From the NCBI GenBank assembly GCA_963754235.1, contig CAVWFK010000013.1, positions 62,001 through 126,000 of the forward strand: 64,000 bases of DNA. The letters run 5' to 3'. Numbering within the stretch: position 1 is the first letter of the stretch; every line of letters begins with the position of its first letter. Shown here piece after piece: positions 1-8,842 of the stretch. Made by a program: the position numbers and the translations under genes. The DNA comes from DATAYA01 sp963754235. GTDB taxonomy: Bacteria > Pseudomonadota > Alphaproteobacteria > Acetobacterales > Acetobacteraceae. The notes below the pieces were generated by a model, which was not told the DNA's origin, did not search any database, and saw only the letters and a program-made list of their open reading frames with translations.

Positions 1-550
1 GCGTGCGTCCGAAGCCGGGGTTGAAGCTGGCAAGCCTTTCGCCGTCATGCAACAGCGTGTTGGTCTTGAGCGCGTGAAACCCCTGCGCCTTGATCTCGGC
101 GGCGTGGCGCGCGAGGTCGTCGTAGCTGCGCAGCTCCGGAACACCCATCAGCGCCGCGCTCCGTACGCGATAGGTGCCGGTGTGCGACCAGTAGAGCAGG
201 ATGCGATCGCGCACCGGGCCGCCGAACAGCGCATAGACCGGAATGCCCAGCGCCTTTGCCTTGGCATCCAGCAGCGCGTTCTCGAAGGCGGCAATCGCCT
301 GGTGATTGATGCCGCCGCGCGATTGCCGCGTCATCACGTGCAGATGCGAGACGATACGCTCGACAGCGCGCGCGTCCTGCCCGATCACGAGCGGCGAGAG
401 CGCCTGGATCACGCCCGAGAGGCCGGCGCTGCCAAAGCTTTCGTTGAACTCGGACCAGCCGATGACGCCGTCGCTGGTCGAGAGTTTGAGGAACGAGAAC
501 ATGCGCCAGCCGGCGTCGCATTGCAGGGTCTCGATGCCGGTGACCTTCAT
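1..550 (-). CDS. Mandelate racemase/muconate lactonizing enzyme family protein (3' part outside window)
   Basis: The reverse strand reads from an ATG at 550 to the window edge without a stop, giving the first 183 residues. It opens MKVTGIETLQCDAGWRMFSF and has the capping-domain pattern of the enolase superfamily, with HQAIAAFENALLDAKAKAL near residues 82-100 followed by GIPVYALFGG. The start of the barrel, with a GFHALKTN segment where the family's first catalytic lysine lies, is at the left edge. Enzymes of this family abstract a proton alpha to a carboxylate, usually as sugar-acid dehydratases or racemases. The metal ligands are off the window, so the substrate cannot be named. It is divergent from the SDR gene at 651, with about 100 bases between them. 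Confidence 0.8.
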   Translation of the reverse strand, partial: MKVTGIETLQCDAGWRMFSFLKLSTSDGVIGWSEFNESFGSAGLSGVIQALSPLVIGQDARAVERIVSHLHVMTRQSRGGINHQAIAAFENALLDAKAKALGIPVYALFGGPVRDRILLYWSHTGTYRVRSAALMGVPELRSYDDLARHAAEIKAQGFHALKTNTLLHDGERLASFNPGFGRT

Positions 551-650
551 GGGCGTGGCTCCTGGCGGGTCGCCCGAACGAAGCACGATGGGCCTGACGC
601 GGCAAGCCGAGGCCGCTAAAGTCCGCGGGCAAAGATGAGGAGGACGCATA

Positions 651-1412
651 ATGCCGCAGCTTGGCGGAAAGATCGCCTGGATCACGGGGGCCGGCAGCGG
701 CATCGGCGAGGCGGCGGCGGAGGTGCTGGCGCGCGAGGGGGCAAGCGTGGTGCTGACCGGCCGCCGCCGCGCGCCGCTCGATGCGGTGGCGGCACGCATC
801 ACGGACGCGGGCGGGACCGCGCACGTGCAGCCCGCCGACCTGATGCGCGCGGCCGAGGTAGAGCGTGTCGGCGCGTTCCTCCGTGACACGCTCGGCCGGC
901 TGGACATCCTGGTGAACAACGCGGGGCTGAACGTGCAGCGCCGAAGCTGGGCGGAACTCACGCCCGCCGGTGCCGAGGAGGTGATCGACGGCAACCTTGC
1001 CAGCGCCTTCTATTGCGTGACCGTCGCGCTGCCGCTGATGCGCGCGCAGCACGACGGCGTGCTGATCCACACCGCTTCGCTGGCGGGGCGCTTCATCAGC
1101 CCGTTGAGCGGTGCCGCCTACACGGCGGCGAAGCACGGCGTCGTCGCGATGAGCCACAGCATCAACATGGAGGAGTGCGCGAACGGCATCCGCTCCTGCG
1201 TGATCTGCCCCGGCGAAGTCGCGACCCCGATCCTCGACAAGCGTCCGGTGCCGGTGGGGGCGGAGGAGCGGGCGCGGATGGTGCAGCCGGCGGATTGCGC
1301 CGATCTGATCCGCTATGTCGCGTGCCTGCCGCCGCATGTCTGCATCAACGAGGTGCTGATCACCCCCACCTGGAATCGCGCCTACGTAGCGGCATTGCAG
1401 CGCAAGCTCTGA
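651..1412 (+). CDS. SDR family oxidoreductase
   Basis: A 253-residue classical short-chain dehydrogenase. The cofactor loop TGAGSGIG is at residues 12-19, NNAG at 89-92, the catalytic Ser near 143 and YTAAK (Tyr157, Lys161) in the expected spacing. It is probably a cytosolic NAD(P)-dependent alcohol or ketone oxidoreductase; the substrate is not evident. An AGGAGG ribosome site lies a few bases before the ATG. Its 3' end overlaps the convergent CobD-like gene by 31 bases. The divergent enolase-superfamily gene suggests a small carbohydrate or hydroxy-acid catabolic unit, but that is inference. Confidence 0.88.
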   Translation: MPQLGGKIAWITGAGSGIGEAAAEVLAREGASVVLTGRRRAPLDAVAARITDAGGTAHVQPADLMRAAEVERVGAFLRDTLGRLDILVNNAGLNVQRRSWAELTPAGAEEVIDGNLASAFYCVTVALPLMRAQHDGVLIHTASLAGRFISPLSGAAYTAAKHGVVAMSHSINMEECANGIRSCVICPGEVATPILDKRPVPVGAEERARMVQPADCADLIRYVACLPPHVCINEVLITPTWNRAYVAALQRKL

Positions 1413-2422
1413 AATGCGGATTCCAGCCGCGGCCAGTCGCGCGCGGCGGGAAGGCCGAAGCGCAGCCACCCGGGCTGTTCGGAGAAGCGGCGCACCAGGA
1501 TGCCGGCGCGGCCGAGCGCGTCGGCGATCGCCCCTGCCTGCGGATGGGTCGCGAGCCGGAACAGGCAGGTGCCGCCCGCAATGCGCAGGCCGGCCATGAG
1601 GGTGGCGTCCAGCCGGGCCGCGTCGGCGCGTAGCCGGTTCGCCGCCGCCGCGCGCCACACTGCGTCGCGCAGCGCCGCGGTGCCGATCGTGATCGCGGGA
1701 CCCGAGACCGGCCACGGTCCGAGGGCGGCGCGCAGGCGGGGCAGCAGCGCCGGGGGAGCGAGCGCGAAACCGAGCCGAAGCCCCGCCAGCCCGTACGGCT
1801 TGCCGAAGGAGCGCAGCACCACGATCGCCGGGTGCGGCAGCAACGGCACGAGCGAAAGCTCCAGCGGCTCGAGATCGGCGAACGCCTCGTCCACGACCAG
1901 CCAGCCGCCGCGTGCGGCGAGCCGGTCGGCGAGCGCCAGTAGCGCCGCGCGCGCGACCACGCGCCCGTCCGGGTTGTTGGGGTTGCAGAGCACCGCCACC
2001 TCCGCCTCGCCGAGCGCGTCAGGCGAGGCGACCGTGCGCACCGAATGCCCCGCGGCTGCCCAGCAGGCGGCGTGTTCGGCATAGGTCGGGCCAAGCACAG
2101 CGACCCCGAATACGGGCCGCAGCAACGGCAGCAGGCCGATCAGCGCCTGCGTGCCCGGCGCGGCGACCGTCGAGGCCGGAGTGCCGCAGCCGAACGCCTT
2201 GGCCGCCTCCGCCTCCAGGGCAGCGAGCGCGTCCGGCTCCGGCAGGCGCGCCAGCAGCGCGGGTGAAAGCGCGGGCACCGGGTATGGAACCGGGTTGATC
2301 CCGGTCGATAGGTCGATCCACGGTTCCTGCGCATCCGGCCAGTGCCGCCGCGCCGCCTCCAGCCGCCCGCCGTGGTAGCTCCCTCTCCGCCCCCAAGGCC
2401 GGAGAGGGCCCCGTTGGCTCAT
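1382..2422 (-). CDS. Threonine-phosphate decarboxylase-like PLP enzyme (CobD/CobC type)
   Basis: A 346-residue fold-type I aminotransferase-like protein. It has the CobD signature DLSTGINP near residues 37-44, the substrate/PLP loop CNPNNPDG (146-153), DEAF (178-181) and the Schiff-base lysine in SFGKPYG (Lys208). CobD makes (R)-1-amino-2-propanol phosphate for the cobalamin nucleotide loop; the Pseudomonas-style name is CobC. No other cobalamin gene is visible, so the role is inferred from family. The gene begins six bases after the crotonase stop, so it is probably the last gene of the CoA-transferase/crotonase transcript. The N-terminal dozen residues (Arg/Gly-rich) may not be part of the mature start. 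Confidence 0.82.
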   Translation of the reverse strand: MSQRGPLRPWGRRGSYHGGRLEAARRHWPDAQEPWIDLSTGINPVPYPVPALSPALLARLPEPDALAALEAEAAKAFGCGTPASTVAAPGTQALIGLLPLLRPVFGVAVLGPTYAEHAACWAAAGHSVRTVASPDALGEAEVAVLCNPNNPDGRVVARAALLALADRLAARGGWLVVDEAFADLEPLELSLVPLLPHPAIVVLRSFGKPYGLAGLRLGFALAPPALLPRLRAALGPWPVSGPAITIGTAALRDAVWRAAAANRLRADAARLDATLMAGLRIAGGTCLFRLATHPQAGAIADALGRAGILVRRFSEQPGWLRFGLPAARDWPRLESAFQSLRCNAAT

Positions 2423-2428
2423 CGGGGC

Positions 2429-3223
2429 TCAGCGGCCGACGAACCGGGGGGGTCGCTTCTCCATGAAGGCGCGGCGGCCCTCCCGGTAATCCAGGCTGTC
2501 GAAACAGCCAGCGACCGCGGCCTCCACAGCATCCAGGTCGCGCTCGGCGGGATCGCGCAGCACCTCGCCGACCACGCGCTTCATGCCGCGCACCGAGAGC
2601 GGCGCGTTGTCGGCGATGGTGCGGGCGAGGTCGAGCACGGCCTCCGTCAGATCCTCGTCGGCGACGATGCGGTTGACCAATCCGATGCGCGCCGCCTCCT
2701 CGGCGTCGATCCGCGCGCCGGTGTAGAGCAGCATCCGCGCGTGCCCCGGCCCGACCAGATCGACGAGCTGGCGCACCGCATCGAAACCATAGACGATGCC
2801 GAGCCGTGCCGCCGGGATGCCGAACTCGGAATCCTCCCCGGCGATGCGGATGTCGGCACGCAGCGCGATCGCGAGGCCGCCGCCGAGGCAGTAGCCGCGG
2901 ATGCGCGCAATCACTGGCTTGGGAAAGCGCGCCAGCGCCGCCGCCCCCGGCCGCACGCGCCGATCGTATTCGCGGCGCGCGTCGTCACTGCCGCGCTGCT
3001 GCTCGAACTGGCTGATATCCGCGCCGGAGACGAACGCCTTGTGCCCGGCGCCGGTGAGCACGACGACCCGCACCGCCTCGCCCTCCGCCCAGGCGTCGAG
3101 CACGTCGCGCAGCCCCTCCCACATCTCGACCGAGATGGCGTTGCGCTTTTCGGGCTGGTTGAAGGTGATGAGGCCGACCCCGTCCTCCACTTCGGCCAGC
3201 AGCTTTCCGCCCGCGCGCTGCAT
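2429..3223 (-). CDS. Enoyl-CoA hydratase/isomerase (crotonase) family protein
   Basis: A 264-residue crotonase-fold protein. The reading frame stays open further upstream, but the start is set at the ATG whose A is shared with the TGA of the upstream CoA-transferase gene (TGATG), a typical coupled junction. Oxyanion-hole elements are visible as KRNAI near residue 26 and GYCLGGG at 110-116. The two glutamates used by classical hydratases are absent: the GGGxE position is Ala (GGGLA) and the QPE position is Ala (FGIPAARLG). It may therefore be an isomerase, hydrolase or other crotonase rather than a hydratase. Its neighbour suggests it acts on the CoA ester formed by the CaiB/BaiF transferase. 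Confidence 0.88.
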   Translation of the reverse strand: MQRAGGKLLAEVEDGVGLITFNQPEKRNAISVEMWEGLRDVLDAWAEGEAVRVVVLTGAGHKAFVSGADISQFEQQRGSDDARREYDRRVRPGAAALARFPKPVIARIRGYCLGGGLAIALRADIRIAGEDSEFGIPAARLGIVYGFDAVRQLVDLVGPGHARMLLYTGARIDAEEAARIGLVNRIVADEDLTEAVLDLARTIADNAPLSVRGMKRVVGEVLRDPAERDLDAVEAAVAGCFDSLDYREGRRAFMEKRPPRFVGR

Positions 3224-4434
3224 CAGACCACGCCCCCGGCGCGCATCTGGGCGATCTCCTCCGGCGTGTAGCCAATCCAGGCCAGCACCTCGTCGGTATG
3301 CGCGCCCGAATCCGGCGTGGCACTGCGCATCGTCTTGGGCACGCCCGAGAGGTTGATCGCCGAGGCCACCACGTGCGTATCGCCGAGGCGTGGGTGATGC
3401 AGCGGTGCCGCGATGCCCAGATGCTGCACCTGCGGATCGGCGAACACGCGGTCGATCGTGTTGATCGGCCCGCACGGAATGCCCGCACCCTCGAACAGCG
3501 CGATCCAGTGCGCGGCGGGCTTGGTGCGGGTTATCTCGCTGATCGCCGCGTTGATCGCGCGGCGGTCGGCGCTACGGCCTTTTTGGCTCTGCCATTCGGG
3601 GCGCTGGAGCCAGTCCATTCGCCCGATCGCCTCGCAGAACCGCGTCCACAGCCGTCCCGAGCTGGCGGCGATGTTGATCTGCCCGTCGGAGGCGGGGAAC
3701 ACGCCCATCGGGATGCCGGTCGGATGATCGTTGCCCGCCTGGCCGGCGACCTCGCCCGCCATCAGCCAGCGGCTGGCCTGGAAGTCGAGCATGAACACCA
3801 TCGACTCCAGCAACGAGGTGGTGACCCATCGCCCGACACCGGTCCGCTCCCGCTCATAGAGCGCCACCATGATCCCGAGTGCGAGCAGGTTTCCCGCGGT
3901 GAGGTCGGCGACCGGGATGCCGACCCGCACCGGTCCCTGACCGGGCAGGCCGGTGATCGACATCAGCCCGCCCAGCCCTTGCGCGATCTGATCGACCCCG
4001 GCGCGGCGGCCGTAGGGGCCGTCCTGCCCGAAGCCGCTGATCGAGCCATAGACCAGCCGCGGATTGATCGGATGGACGTCCTCCCATGCGACCTTCAGCC
4101 GGTGCTTCACCTCGGCGCGCATGTTCTCGACGATCACGTCGGCGCGCGCGGCGAGCCGCATGAAGGCGGCGTGGCCCTGCGGCGATTTCAGGTCGAGACG
4201 GATCGCGCGCTTGTTGCGGTGCAGGTTCTGGAAGTCGAACCCGTCACGCGAGCCGCTGATCTCCTCGGCCTCGACGCGCGGCGGCTCGATGCGGATGACG
4301 TCGGCACCCCAGTCGGCGAGGTGGCGGACGCAGGTCGGCCCGGCGCGGGCCAGCGTGAGGTCGAGCACCAGCAGGGCGGCGAGCGGCAGGGGCGCCTCGG
4401 CGGCTCCTTTCTCGACAGGCATCCCCTCGGGCAT
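3223..4434 (-). CDS. CaiB/BaiF family (class III) CoA-transferase
   Basis: A 403-residue protein, the normal length for class III CoA transferases, which move CoA between a donor thioester and a carboxylic acid through an aspartyl-CoA intermediate. Family landmarks are LVLDLTLARAGPTC near residue 22, a DVIRIEPP strand near 45, HRNKRAIRLDLKSPQG near 72 and the likely catalytic aspartate in GVDQIAQG (Asp148). It is cytosolic. It is the first gene of a reverse-strand operon with the crotonase (1-base overlap) and the CobD-like gene. The acyl substrate is not identifiable from sequence. Confidence 0.9.
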   Translation of the reverse strand: MPEGMPVEKGAAEAPLPLAALLVLDLTLARAGPTCVRHLADWGADVIRIEPPRVEAEEISGSRDGFDFQNLHRNKRAIRLDLKSPQGHAAFMRLAARADVIVENMRAEVKHRLKVAWEDVHPINPRLVYGSISGFGQDGPYGRRAGVDQIAQGLGGLMSITGLPGQGPVRVGIPVADLTAGNLLALGIMVALYERERTGVGRWVTTSLLESMVFMLDFQASRWLMAGEVAGQAGNDHPTGIPMGVFPASDGQINIAASSGRLWTRFCEAIGRMDWLQRPEWQSQKGRSADRRAINAAISEITRTKPAAHWIALFEGAGIPCGPINTIDRVFADPQVQHLGIAAPLHHPRLGDTHVVASAINLSGVPKTMRSATPDSGAHTDEVLAWIGYTPEEIAQMRAGGVV

Positions 4435-4481
4435 TGCGCGTCCTCCGATCTCGGGCCAGCAGTCTCGCCCGGAGAGACGTG

Positions 4482-5102
4482 ATGGACAAGGTGGACTTGA
4501 GCCTGGTGCTGGCGGTCGATGGGTCGGCGAGCGTTACCTTTGACGAGTTCAACCTGATTGCCGGCGGCATGGCGGCGGCGCTGCGCGATGCGGAGGTGGT
4601 CGCGGGGCTGCTCGGCGGGCCCGCGGGTGCGAGCCTCGGCGCGGTGCTGCTGTGGTCGGGGCCGGGGCAGCAGGCGGTGCTGGTGTCGTGGACGCGGATC
4701 GATACGAAGGAGCGGGCGGAAAAATTCGCGCAGGCCGTGGACGACATCCCGCGCGCCGTCCGGCCCGGCACGACCGCGATCGGCGAGGCGCTGCTCGCCA
4801 GCCTCAAGCTGCTGGTTGCGGCGCCGGCAAGCTCCGCGCGGCAGGTGGTCGATGTGATCGGCGACGGCCGCAGCAATGCCGGCATCACGCCCGCCCCGGT
4901 GCGCGACCGGATGGTGCAGGCCGGCGTGGTGATCAACGGCCTCTGCGTGCTGCACGAGGAGCCGGATCTGGTGGCGAACTACGAGCGCGAGGTGATCGGC
5001 GGTCCCGGCGCGTTCGCGCTCGCCTGTCCGGATTACGCGGCCTTCGCCGAGGCGATGCGGCGAAAACTCCTGCGCGAGGTCACCGGCAAGCCGATCGCGT
5101 AA
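4482..5102 (+). CDS. DUF1194 (von Willebrand A-like) domain protein
   Basis: A 206-residue protein opening MDKVDLSLVLAVDGSASV, the first beta strand and DGSAS metal-site motif of a VWA-like fold, followed by the DUF1194 pattern: VSWTRI near residue 70, RPGTTAIGEAL near 100 and VVDVIGDGRSNAG near 125. DUF1194 proteins are mostly small, often periplasmic proteins of unknown function; no signal peptide is seen here. The start at 4482 is preferred because a GGAGAG site lies 6-11 bases upstream; an in-frame ATG at 4434 would add 16 poorly conserved residues and overlap the divergent CoA-transferase start. Confidence 0.82.
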   Translation: MDKVDLSLVLAVDGSASVTFDEFNLIAGGMAAALRDAEVVAGLLGGPAGASLGAVLLWSGPGQQAVLVSWTRIDTKERAEKFAQAVDDIPRAVRPGTTAIGEALLASLKLLVAAPASSARQVVDVIGDGRSNAGITPAPVRDRMVQAGVVINGLCVLHEEPDLVANYEREVIGGPGAFALACPDYAAFAEAMRRKLLREVTGKPIA

Positions 5103-5238
5103 CCGGTTTACCGAATTGCGATCGCGCGTATTTGTCTCTTGCGCGTCACGGTTTCGCTGGTGCGCATCCCGCGGCTTCGCGCTAGCGTGCCGGCGCCCGG
5201 TCCGGGCGAGCAGGCAAAAACCTTGCAAGGGGGAAACG

Positions 5239-6895
5239 ATGGGTTTGCGGAGAATGCTGCACGCGAGCGCGGCGCGCCTGGTTTTGGCGACCGCCGCATC
5301 GGCGTTGTGGGCCGGGATGGCGGTCGCGCAATCGGCATCGGCGCCGACGGCACAGGATTACGTCAACGCGGCGAGCGACAACGCCGATTGGATCCTGCCC
5401 GCCAAGAGTTATAGCGGCAACCGCTACGTCACCTCCGACCAGATCACGCCGGCGAACGCGAGCGGCCTGCAGACCGCGTGGACATTCAAGCTCTCCGATG
5501 ACGGGCCGATGGAGACCGCGCCGATCGTCTGGCACGGCACCATGTACGTCACCTCGGCGCACGATCACGTCTATGCGCTCGACGCGGCGACCGGAAATCT
5601 GAAATGGGAATTCCAGTACAAGCCGCACGTCATCGCCTTCGCCGCCAACCGCGGCATCGGGCTGATGGACGGGAACGTCTATATCGCGACACTCGACGGG
5701 CATCTGATCGCGCTGAACGCCGAGACCGGGCAGAAGGTGTGGGACGTGGTCGGCGTTGACGACACCAAGAACGCCTTCTTCACGATGGCGCCCGTGCCGT
5801 ACCACAACGCCGCGACCGGGCAGGACATGCTGCTGCTCGGCGTCTCCAACGGCGATTGGGGCGGGATCGGGAACATCGCCGCCTTCGACCCGAAGGACGG
5901 GCATCGGCTGTGGCAGTGGAACACCATCCCCGGCCCCGGCGAGCCGGGACACGACAGTTGGAGCGGCGATAGCTGGAAGCGCGGCGGCGGCTCGGTGTGG
6001 GCCGGCGTCGCGATCGATCCGGCGAGCCAGACGCTCTATATCGATGCCGGCAATCCGCAGCCCGACTTCCTCGCCACCGTGCGCCAGGGCGACAATCTGT
6101 ACAGCGATTTCGATCGTCGCCCTCGACATCTCGGGCGCCAAGCCGGCGATGAAATGGTATTACCAGTTCATCAAGCAGGACACGCATGACTGGGATCCGG
6201 CGGCACCGCCGCTGCTGTTCCAGGGCAAGCGCGGCGGCGCCACGGTCGATCTCGTCGCCTCCGGCGACAAGGCCGGCAATTTGTGGCTGCTCGACGCCAA
6301 GAGCGGCAAGCTCCTGGATCACACGGTGGTCAGCTTCCAGCACGGCCAGGACACGCCGCCCGACCTGCAAGGCAACGTCGCCTGCCCCAACACCAATGGC
6401 GGCATCGAATACAACGGCGTCGCCTACGATCCGGGCACCAACACCGTCTTCGCGCCCTCGGTGAACGAGTGCGGGCTGTGGAAATCGACGCAGCAGGCGG
6501 TGTACATTGCCGGCCAGTTCTATCTCGGCGGCGTGTTCCCGACCTATGTCGGTCCCAACACCGGCTGGTTCAACGCGGTCAACGTCGATACCGGCGTGTT
6601 CAACTGGCGCAAGCACTACGATCTGCCGGCGGCCGGCGGCGCGCTGGTGACCAAGAGCGGGCTGGTGTTCACCGGCGAGCTCGACGGCGGCTTCGACGCC
6701 TACGACACCAAGACCGGCAACGTGGTGTGGCACTCCGAGACCGGCTCGCCGATCATCGCGCCGCCGATGTCGTTCGAGCAGGGCGGCAAGCAGTTCGTCG
6801 TCGTCGCCTCCGGCGAGGTCGGCAACCAGAAGGTACCGGAGCTGGAAGGTCACCCCACCAAGGGCGCCATGATCAGCGCCTTCAGCCTGAAGTGA
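5239..6895 (+). pseudogene. PQQ-dependent alcohol dehydrogenase, interrupted by a +1 frameshift
   Basis: A 551-residue quinoprotein dehydrogenase if one base is removed. The N-terminal signal peptide ends near AVAQ, and propeller blades carry repeats such as YALDAATGNLKWEF and LIALNAETGQKVWDV. At 6108-6110 the sequence GATTTCGATC has one T too many, which turns NLYSD-SIVALDISG into a dead end at 6189. The correct continuation runs in the next frame to the stop at 6893-6895. The active-site segment KQDTHDWDPAAP follows the shift. The residue two after the catalytic-type Asp is Ala, as in calcium enzymes rather than the DxD of lanthanide ones. There are no vicinal cysteines. A GGGGG ribosome site precedes the ATG. 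It is either a recent pseudogene or a sequencing error. Confidence 0.82.
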
Positions 6896-8094
6896 GCCTT
6901 TTCGACCGGGCGCGCGGAGGCGCGCGACGCAATTGGCCGGCCCGAGCGATCGGGCCGGTCGTCTTTTCCCTGGCTCTGCTTCTCTCCGCCCTTCCCGCGC
7001 GCGCGGACGATCATGCCGAGGCGCAGGCGGCGTTGGCCGATCTGCGCGCCGCGATCGCCGCGATCACCGAGGCGGATATGAGCTATTCGACCGACCGCGC
7101 CGTATATTACCAGGCTGCGCTGCACGCGGCGAACCTGCTGGTCGGGGCCCACGACGCGGCGTATTCCCCGGCGCTCGCGAAGCCGGGCGACGACCCCGAG
7201 GGCGCGATCGCCCGTATCGACCATCTGCTCGACCGCAAAGCGACGCCGGCCTGGGCCGATGCGCTGCGCGGGGCGGAGGCCAATCTGCGCGCCGCCGCGG
7301 CCTCGCTGCACGCGGCCGGGCGCGCGCACGAGCTGATGGACTACCAGATAGTGGCGACATCCGCGCTCGCCTCGCTTGAGCTTGCGCAAGGGCGGGCGAG
7401 CGGGACCGGCGTGCTGGGCGGGATCGAGGGCGCGCTCGCCAACACCGCACTTGCGGTCCCCGCAGGTGCCGCGGTCGCGGATGCCTGCGCGGACCCGCAG
7501 ACCGCACCCGCCTATGGCGTGCATGACGGCGCGCTGGCCTGGATCGCGCTGCCGGCGAGCCAGGGAAAGCACGCATTGGCCGCCCCGTTCGGCGGCCGCA
7601 CGGTTGCGGTGCAAGGCGATTTCATCGTCCTGCACACCGCCGCGTCGGCCTCGGTCGCGGCGTCCTGTGCGCGGCAGCACGCCGCCGCCGCGCCGGACCC
7701 GAAGGCGCCCGCGCTCTATACCCACGAGCAGGCGCTCGCTGGCGAGGGCGTGTTCATGGCACATTGCGCGTCCTGCCACGGCATGAACCTGCACGGCGTC
7801 TCCGCACCTGCCGTCGCCGGGTCCGACTTCCTGGCGACGGCGAAGCACGACGGCTGGACACTGGAGGTCATACGCACGCTGGTGTTCACCATGATGCCAC
7901 TGGACGCCGCGGGCACGCTGCCGCCGAAGCAATATGCCGAGGTGATGGCCTTCCTGCTGGCCGCGAACTGCTATCCGGCCGGCAAGACCGCGTTCCCGAC
8001 AGCCGATCAGCCCGGGTTTGGCAAAATCCAACTTGCACCACTGCCCGGAAAGCACCCGGGCGAGAGCGCGGACGGCATCTGCACCGTGGAGTGA
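6892..8094 (+). CDS. Secreted protein with C-terminal cytochrome c domain
   Basis: A 400-residue exported protein starting at a GTG that overlaps the dehydrogenase TGA by four bases (GTGA), so the two are translationally coupled. It has a Sec signal peptide (hydrophobic PVVFSLALLLSALPARA, cleavage before DD), an alpha-helical region of unknown family to about residue 280, and one heme c site CASCH (Cys292, Cys295, His296) with a candidate distal Met in FTMMPLD. It is probably the periplasmic electron acceptor or subunit for the upstream PQQ dehydrogenase. The last 18 codons are duplicated 802 bases downstream, beyond the vapBC pair. Confidence 0.8.
   Translation: MSLFDRARGGARRNWPARAIGPVVFSLALLLSALPARADDHAEAQAALADLRAAIAAITEADMSYSTDRAVYYQAALHAANLLVGAHDAAYSPALAKPGDDPEGAIARIDHLLDRKATPAWADALRGAEANLRAAAASLHAAGRAHELMDYQIVATSALASLELAQGRASGTGVLGGIEGALANTALAVPAGAAVADACADPQTAPAYGVHDGALAWIALPASQGKHALAAPFGGRTVAVQGDFIVLHTAASASVAASCARQHAAAAPDPKAPALYTHEQALAGEGVFMAHCASCHGMNLHGVSAPAVAGSDFLATAKHDGWTLEVIRTLVFTMMPLDAAGTLPPKQYAEVMAFLLAANCYPAGKTAFPTADQPGFGKIQLAPLPGKHPGESADGICTVE
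8041..8094 (+). repeat. Direct repeat copy A: 3' end of the cytochrome c gene
   Basis: The last 54 bases of the cytochrome gene, coding for LPGKHPGESADGICTVE and stop. They match copy B at 8843-8896 at 48 of 54 positions in the same orientation. Confidence 0.85.
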
Positions 8095-8134
8095 CGGGCC
8101 CTGTTCGCCCGCCCGCGGCCTCGTGCTCGGACCG

Positions 8135-8148
8135 GGTCCGGCCGGACC
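8135..8148. terminator. Palindrome between convergent genes, possible bidirectional terminator
   Basis: GGTCCGGCCGGACC is a perfect 14-base palindrome in the gap between the cytochrome gene (plus) and vapC (minus). No T-run follows on either side, so if it terminates transcription it is not a canonical intrinsic terminator. Confidence 0.3.
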
Positions 8149-8162
8149 GGGATTCCGTGCGG

Positions 8163-8555
8163 TCAAACCAACTCGATCCGGGCATGGTGCCTAGGCGCCG
8201 ACGCCAGCCGCTTGTCGCGAGTCAAAAGCGGCGCGTCGAGCGTTTCGGCCAGTGCGACGTAAGCTGCGTCATACGCCGTCAAGTTGGCCCGCAGCTCCCA
8301 AACGCGCGACAAGAGAAAATCGTGCGGATAACGGTGCAGCGGCAAGTCCGCCAGGTCGTCCAGCGCCGCGCGGCAACGATCCGGGTCGACCTCGCCCGCC
8401 GCCGCGTATCGGCGAAGAACCTGTGCCACTTCGAGGTCAAGCAAGTGAGGCGCATGAAGCGTTTCGCCAGCAGCGAAGATGCGCTCCTCCACCGCCGCGG
8501 CGGCCGGTGTGCGCAGGAGCACCTCCAATACCGCCGAAGCGTCGACGGCGATCAC
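8163..8555 (-). CDS. vapC: PIN-domain ribonuclease toxin, VapC family
   Basis: A 130-residue PIN domain with the four acidic residues that hold the catalytic metal in place: Asp5 (MIAVDAS), Glu42 (LDLEVAQVL), Asp96 (TAYDAAYVALAE) and Asp114 (LLTRDKRL). VapC toxins cleave specific RNAs, often tRNA or rRNA loops, unless bound by VapB. The start overlaps the end of the antitoxin gene by four bases. The pair lies between two copies of a 54-bp direct repeat from the neighbouring cytochrome gene. Confidence 0.9.
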   Translation of the reverse strand: MIAVDASAVLEVLLRTPAAAAVEERIFAAGETLHAPHLLDLEVAQVLRRYAAAGEVDPDRCRAALDDLADLPLHRYPHDFLLSRVWELRANLTAYDAAYVALAETLDAPLLTRDKRLASAPRHHARIELV

Positions 8556-8782
8556 CCTCCGTCGCGCTCGGCGCGGACCGCCTGCGCCGGCGGCACGGCC
8601 GGCCTCGCCGCCGGGCGGCGGCGCAGGCGGGCGCGCAATTCCTCGATCGTGGGGCGCTCGGCGACGTGGCGGATCTCATCGAGCAAGTAATCCGAGAGCG
8701 ACATGCCGGCCATGGCGGCACGTGCCTTGAGCCGGCGGTGAAGCCCGTCGGGCACGTTCCGAATCTGGATCATCGCCGACAT
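8552..8782 (-). CDS. vapB: Ribbon-helix-helix antitoxin of the VapB/FitA type
   Basis: A 76-residue antitoxin. The ATG at 8782 is preferred over one 25 codons upstream because the protein then opens MSAMIQIRNVPDGLHRRLKA, the start of an FitA-like Arc fold, with GMSLSDYLLDEI as the second helix. The C-terminal basic tail (RARLRRRPAAR) would wrap the VapC toxin. A perfect inverted repeat 15 bases upstream of this start is a likely self-operator. Confidence 0.85.
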   Translation of the reverse strand: MSAMIQIRNVPDGLHRRLKARAAMAGMSLSDYLLDEIRHVAERPTIEELRARLRRRPAARPAVPPAQAVRAERDGG

Positions 8783-8796
8783 GCGCGGAACATGAT

Positions 8797-8815
8797 GACA
8801 TGTGGGGCACATGTC
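8797..8815. promoter_or_regulatory. Inverted repeat, probable vapBC operator
   Basis: GACATGTG-GGG-CACATGTC: perfect 8-base arms around three G, just upstream of vapB. Antitoxins with an Arc fold bind such palindromes as dimers to repress their own operon. The operator role is inferred from position and symmetry. Confidence 0.6.
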
Positions 8816-8842
8816 AACCGTGGCGATGTCTGGGCCGGTCCG

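Noticed and set aside
4188..5228. Long reverse-strand frame across the DUF1194 gene
   Set aside because: Arg/His-rich translation without domains, opposite a recognisable gene.
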